Below, piece by piece: positions 5,286 to 7,915 of a DNA stretch of 7,915 nucleotides. Position numbers and translations under genes: made by a program. The stretch is from S012-113 sp965368405 (GTDB lineage: Bacteria > Bacteroidota > Bacteroidia > Cytophagales > Cyclobacteriaceae). Position 1 is the stretch's first letter. Each line of letters opens with the position of its first letter. The notes beneath the pieces are model-generated. The model was not told where the DNA came from and searched no databases. It saw only the letters and a program-made list of their open reading frames with translations. The stretch covers positions 1-7,915 of the forward strand of contig CBDUMS010000120.1 in the NCBI GenBank assembly GCA_965368405.1. Direction: 5' to 3'.

Positions 5286-7915
5286 TCAGTCAAGAATAAT
5301 CCTTGCTGTAAATAATTGAGATTCCGATCGAACAGAAATTAAATAAATGCCAGCATTAAGTTGCCCGAGATCGATTGCCTCGCTTATATAATTATTTTTA
5401 ATATCAATATTTTCCTGCTTCAGTAACTTACCCGATAAATCCGTTACTGAAATAATGGAGCTATTACCCGAAAATTCACCTTCCAACATAATTCGACCAT
5501 TGGATGAGGGGTTAGGATATACATCCAGAGCTGCAAATAAATCTTCCTCCAATGCAGTAGTCGGTCCTTGAATTTCAAGATCATCTATGGCCCAACCCCA
5601 ACCGTGTTTATTATCATTCATAAACATGGTAAAACGAACCAGAACTTCATCGTTAGCATTTATCTCTGGAGGAGACTGTAAGTCTATTAAGCGATTTTGA
5701 TAAAGGTTCGCGGTACCAACTCCCGTTGAGTTTCCTTCAGAATCTTTAGGAAAAAAAGCCGAATTCCACGCGTTATTATCGCTTGCACCATATTTGTCTA
5801 CCGCCGGATACCAGTTTATCCCATTATCATTAGATACTTCTACGGTTAAGCCATCCCCTATTACTTCCACCATACCTACCTCTTTAAAGCTCATCCAGGA
5901 ACGAGTACCTGATAATTTAATAGGATATTTTAAAACTGTAGACATCGAGATTGTACCGGTTGGCGAATTTGAATGTGGATGTGGTGAATGCAGTGCATTA
6001 TCAGCAAAACCGGTATAAGATATTACCGAGTAATTAGTACTAATAAAATCATCTGTTTCGGAAGTAAAATCATTAATATACATCGTTTTAGGTTCGCCCA
6101 ACACTGCTATCGGAATTTCAAAAAAACCAGTCTCCGGTAAAATTGTAGTATTGGGCGTTAAGGCACTATCTACAGCTACTATTCGGTATTTAATGCTAGA
6201 AGATGCAGATACTGAAGTCAAATTAAGATTTATTTCATACAGATCTACTTCCTCATCAATACTAATTAATTCAGATTGTCCATCAATATTAATCTCAAAT
6301 GTCACCGAGTCCAGTACCCCGTTATCCGTTATTTTTGCAAGTATACCAAGTTGATTATCACCCTCAACGGCATAGTCAATTGGTACATGTGTAATCTTAG
6401 GTGCTTCCTCATCTACCTGAATTTTTAAATTATCTATTGCCCACCCCCAACCAGCAGCGAGCTGGTCGGCATAGATTTTAAAGCGGATTAAGATCTGTTG
6501 CCCAGGTTCGAATTGTCCTGAACTAAGCATATTAATTACTCTTGGCCGATAGAGGGATGCACTACCTACTGCCTTGGAGTCTTGATACTGAGTTTCTCCA
6601 ATTGTGATTGTTTGAAGGTCGCTATTGTAGGTTGTTAGCCAGTCGGCATTGTCACGAGAATCATAACCTGCCTCAAAAGAGGTCCAACTTGCACCGAAAT
6701 CAGTAGAGCCTTCTACAACAACATAATCCCAAAATTCATCAGACCCAAAACCAGCTCCCTGCTCACCAGGTTCCACTAGAACAACTTCATCAAATCGAAT
6801 AGTGGCATTACTTTTGGCCAGTATTATCGGAACCTTCAAGGTCTGAGTAAGCTCCAAAGTATCATTTTGATCCACTCCTGCTCCTATCCTGTAGGGATGA
6901 TCTGAATGAAGGGCAGAATTGGAAAATCCTGAAGGAGTTTCTATGGTAAAACCTTCGCCCGAAAACTCATTTAGTGCATTACTGAAATCGGTAATGTAGA
7001 ATGTTGCAGCCGGCAACAGTGCCTCGACTCTAACCTCATAAAACTCAGATGAGTTTGCAGGCCTATTCGTTGTATTTCCCGCAATGGAATTATCGACTAC
7101 AGTTAATCTGTATTCCAAAATATCTCCTTCTAAAAGATTCAATGGCCCTAAATCCCATTCCAGAAAGTGTTCTGCAAAATACTCTCCATTGATGTCCTGT
7201 GAAATAATGGGAATTTCCAATTCGCTCTCAGCACCCCCATTCGTTCTATACGTCATTATTAATGGTCCAGCACCTAAATTGTCCTCCACACTCGCCGAGA
7301 TTTCTATGATCGGATCGTCTACCAACGCCACTACCACTGGGGTATGCCTAACAATTGGAGCTGAAGTGTCTGGCCCCACATTATACTGCATAAAGAATTC
7401 GGGTGCTTCTCCAGGTTTTGTAAAAATCCTTCCGTCGGTATCCTCAACTGTTAGATAATAACTCACTGTTGCCTCATCTCCAGATGCCGGAATTTCTGCA
7501 GCAAATTCATCTGGGTTAGCCGTAGCTACCATGGGTATAATAACTTCATCGGTCCAATTATTAGAGAATGTATAATGCAAATTAACCCCATCGGCAATAA
7601 TGGCATTATCTCCTGCAACAGTAGCTGTGACTTCTCTAGATAAATTTACATCTTCCGTATCCACTAATTCATTGTGATCGATATCCATTGATATCCATCC
7701 AATGTCTTCAAGCATTTCAAGAGCGAGACCAGGATCATGAATAGATTCCGATGCCCCGATCTGTGGGGTCATTAGTGAATTAGCATTATTGCTTGGGTAA
7801 GTCGCTTCATCTAAATGAGAAATGCTGGATCCACCATTGTACTCAAAAGGCGCATATATTTCGGGCAAGGCACCTCCTTCAAAAGCGAAACTCCTAAAAA
7901 CAAGATTTCCTCCTG
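5286..7915 (-). CDS. T9SS-exported multidomain protein with metalloprotease-like N-terminal part, 5' end missing
   Basis: The frame is open to the window edge, and the visible 875 residues (counted from base 7913) are the C-terminal part. Residues 1-73 resemble the end of a secreted zinc-metalloprotease domain: a GSSISHLD segment, SLMTP and a closing EDIGW, as in Bacteroidota and PA-domain peptidases. The catalytic HExxH would lie outside the window. Residues 77-88 form an EF-hand-like loop. Three Ig-like beta segments follow at about 90-180, 184-300 and 500-605. Two jelly-roll/MAM-like modules (304-499 and 611-782) each end in GWGWAID. The last 80 residues are a T9SS type A sorting domain (VYPNP at 798-802, final TARIILD), directing export to the surface or medium. 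The visible part has no cysteine. A TTG at 7868 is internal, not a start. The b5 gene follows after 7 bases. Protease activity is inferred only. Confidence 0.9.
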   Translation of the reverse strand, partial: GGNLVFRSFAFEGGALPEIYAPFEYNGGSSISHLDEATYPSNNANSLMTPQIGASESIHDPGLALEMLEDIGWISMDIDHNELVDTEDVNLSREVTATVAGDNAIIADGVNLHYTFSNNWTDEVIIPMVATANPDEFAAEIPASGDEATVSYYLTVEDTDGRIFTKPGEAPEFFMQYNVGPDTSAPIVRHTPVVVALVDDPIIEISASVEDNLGAGPLIMTYRTNGGAESELEIPIISQDINGEYFAEHFLEWDLGPLNLLEGDILEYRLTVVDNSIAGNTTNRPANSSEFYEVRVEALLPAATFYITDFSNALNEFSGEGFTIETPSGFSNSALHSDHPYRIGAGVDQNDTLELTQTLKVPIILAKSNATIRFDEVVLVEPGEQGAGFGSDEFWDYVVVEGSTDFGASWTSFEAGYDSRDNADWLTTYNSDLQTITIGETQYQDSKAVGSASLYRPRVINMLSSGQFEPGQQILIRFKIYADQLAAGWGWAIDNLKIQVDEEAPKITHVPIDYAVEGDNQLGILAKITDNGVLDSVTFEINIDGQSELISIDEEVDLYEINLNLTSVSASSSIKYRIVAVDSALTPNTTILPETGFFEIPIAVLGEPKTMYINDFTSETDDFISTNYSVISYTGFADNALHSPHPHSNSPTGTISMSTVLKYPIKLSGTRSWMSFKEVGMVEVIGDGLTVEVSNDNGINWYPAVDKYGASDNNAWNSAFFPKDSEGNSTGVGTANLYQNRLIDLQSPPEINANDEVLVRFTMFMNDNKHGWGWAIDDLEIQGPTTALEEDLFAALDVYPNPSSNGRIMLEGEFSGNSSIISVTDLSGKLLKQENIDIKNNYISEAIDLGQLNAGIYLISVRSESQLFTARIILD
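5568..6083 (-). repeat. Jelly-roll/MAM-like module, copy B
   Basis: This encodes residues 611-782 of the secreted protein, with Y-I-N-D-F, GF-x-DNALHS-x-HP, L-K-Y-P-I-K-L, VEVSNDNGINW, ANLYQNRLI, VLVRFTMFMND and GWGWAIDDLEIQ. It is about 24 residues shorter than copy A, mainly in the loop after the second third. The protein landmarks are kept while the DNA has diverged, so the duplication is old. The T9SS sorting domain follows after a short linker. Confidence 0.8.
6417..7004 (-). repeat. Jelly-roll/MAM-like module, copy A
   Basis: This encodes residues 304-499 of the secreted protein. Landmarks in order are Y-I-T-D-F, GF-x-NSALHS-x-HP, L-K-V-P-I-I-L, VVVEGSTDFGASW, ASLYRPRVI, ILIRFKIYAD and GWGWAIDNLKIQ. 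The same landmarks recur in the same order in copy B, so this is a duplicated protein module. Such modules are common in T9SS-exported proteins and are probably carbohydrate- or surface-binding, though binding is not shown. Confidence 0.8.
7650..7685 (-). other. EF-hand/dockerin-like calcium-binding loop within the secreted protein
   Basis: The twelve residues DIDHNELVDTED have acidic or Asn residues at loop positions 1, 3, 5, 9 and 12, the pattern of a calcium-binding EF-hand or dockerin loop. It lies four residues after the EDIGW that ends the metalloprotease-like domain, at the junction with the first Ig-like segment. Only a single loop is seen, so it is probably a structural calcium site in the linker rather than a dockerin, which needs two. 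Confidence 0.5.

Noticed and set aside
5279..5293. TTG at 5293 as the start of the b5-like protein
   Set aside because: An ATG five codons later (5278) gives a complete b5 domain and lies 7 bases after the upstream stop. The TTG would overlap the upstream gene without adding conserved residues.
7084..7458. 124-codon open frame on the plus strand
   Set aside because: It lies antisense inside the clearly coding secreted-protein gene, shows no recognisable domain and has no start context. The same applies to the shorter plus-strand frames at 5794-6018 and 6151-6354.
7866..7868. TTG as a possible start of the large secreted protein
   Set aside because: The frame stays open upstream to the window edge, and the upstream residues (GGNLVF...) continue the metalloprotease-like domain. 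The gene is cut by the edge rather than starting here.

Overview
The window looks like chromosomal DNA from a member of the Bacteroidota. Three things point there. The promoter-like sites have the Bacteroidota form (TTTG, about 19 bases, TAnnTTTG). The large secreted protein ends in a type IX secretion (T9SS) type A sorting domain. era and der lie side by side, as they commonly do in this phylum. The style of the secreted protein suggests a Cytophagales-like marine lineage, but that is inference. There is no sign of phage, insertion sequence, CRISPR array or plasmid functions. Coding density is high, and no gene-free stretch is longer than about 210 bases.

Left part (1-2805). The 5' two thirds of an initiator tRNA-fMet gene runs leftward off the edge. 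A 209-base intergenic region holds a strong leftward promoter for it and a rightward -7 element for era. era and der (two ribosome-assembly GTPases, three G domains in all) follow, 9 bases apart. Next is a 69-residue, very acidic, Met-rich predicted lipoprotein with its own -7 element, closed by a clear intrinsic terminator.

Middle (2816-3394). A SprT-like zinc metalloprotease starts at a GTG only about ten bases after that terminator's T run. Its stop codon interlocks with the stop codon of the convergent murQ.

Right part (3391-7915, minus strand). Four genes are packed as one probable operon, read right to left: the C-terminal 875 residues of a large T9SS-exported multidomain protein (the end of a metalloprotease-like domain, an EF-hand-like loop, Ig-like segments, two copies of a jelly-roll/MAM-like module, the sorting domain); a small soluble cytochrome b5-like protein; a BadF/BadG-family amino-sugar kinase (MurK-like); and MurNAc-6-P etherase MurQ. 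The last three overlap by ATGA junctions. The kinase and etherase together would convert MurNAc to MurNAc-6-P and then to GlcNAc-6-P plus D-lactate, a cell-wall sugar salvage route. Why a heme-binding protein and a secreted protease-like protein share their transcript is the main open question here.

No clear-cut new system is visible. The most unusual points are the b5 protein inside the salvage operon, the terminator set against the SprT-like start, the era leader with an in-frame three-codon minicistron, and the acidic Met-rich lipoprotein.
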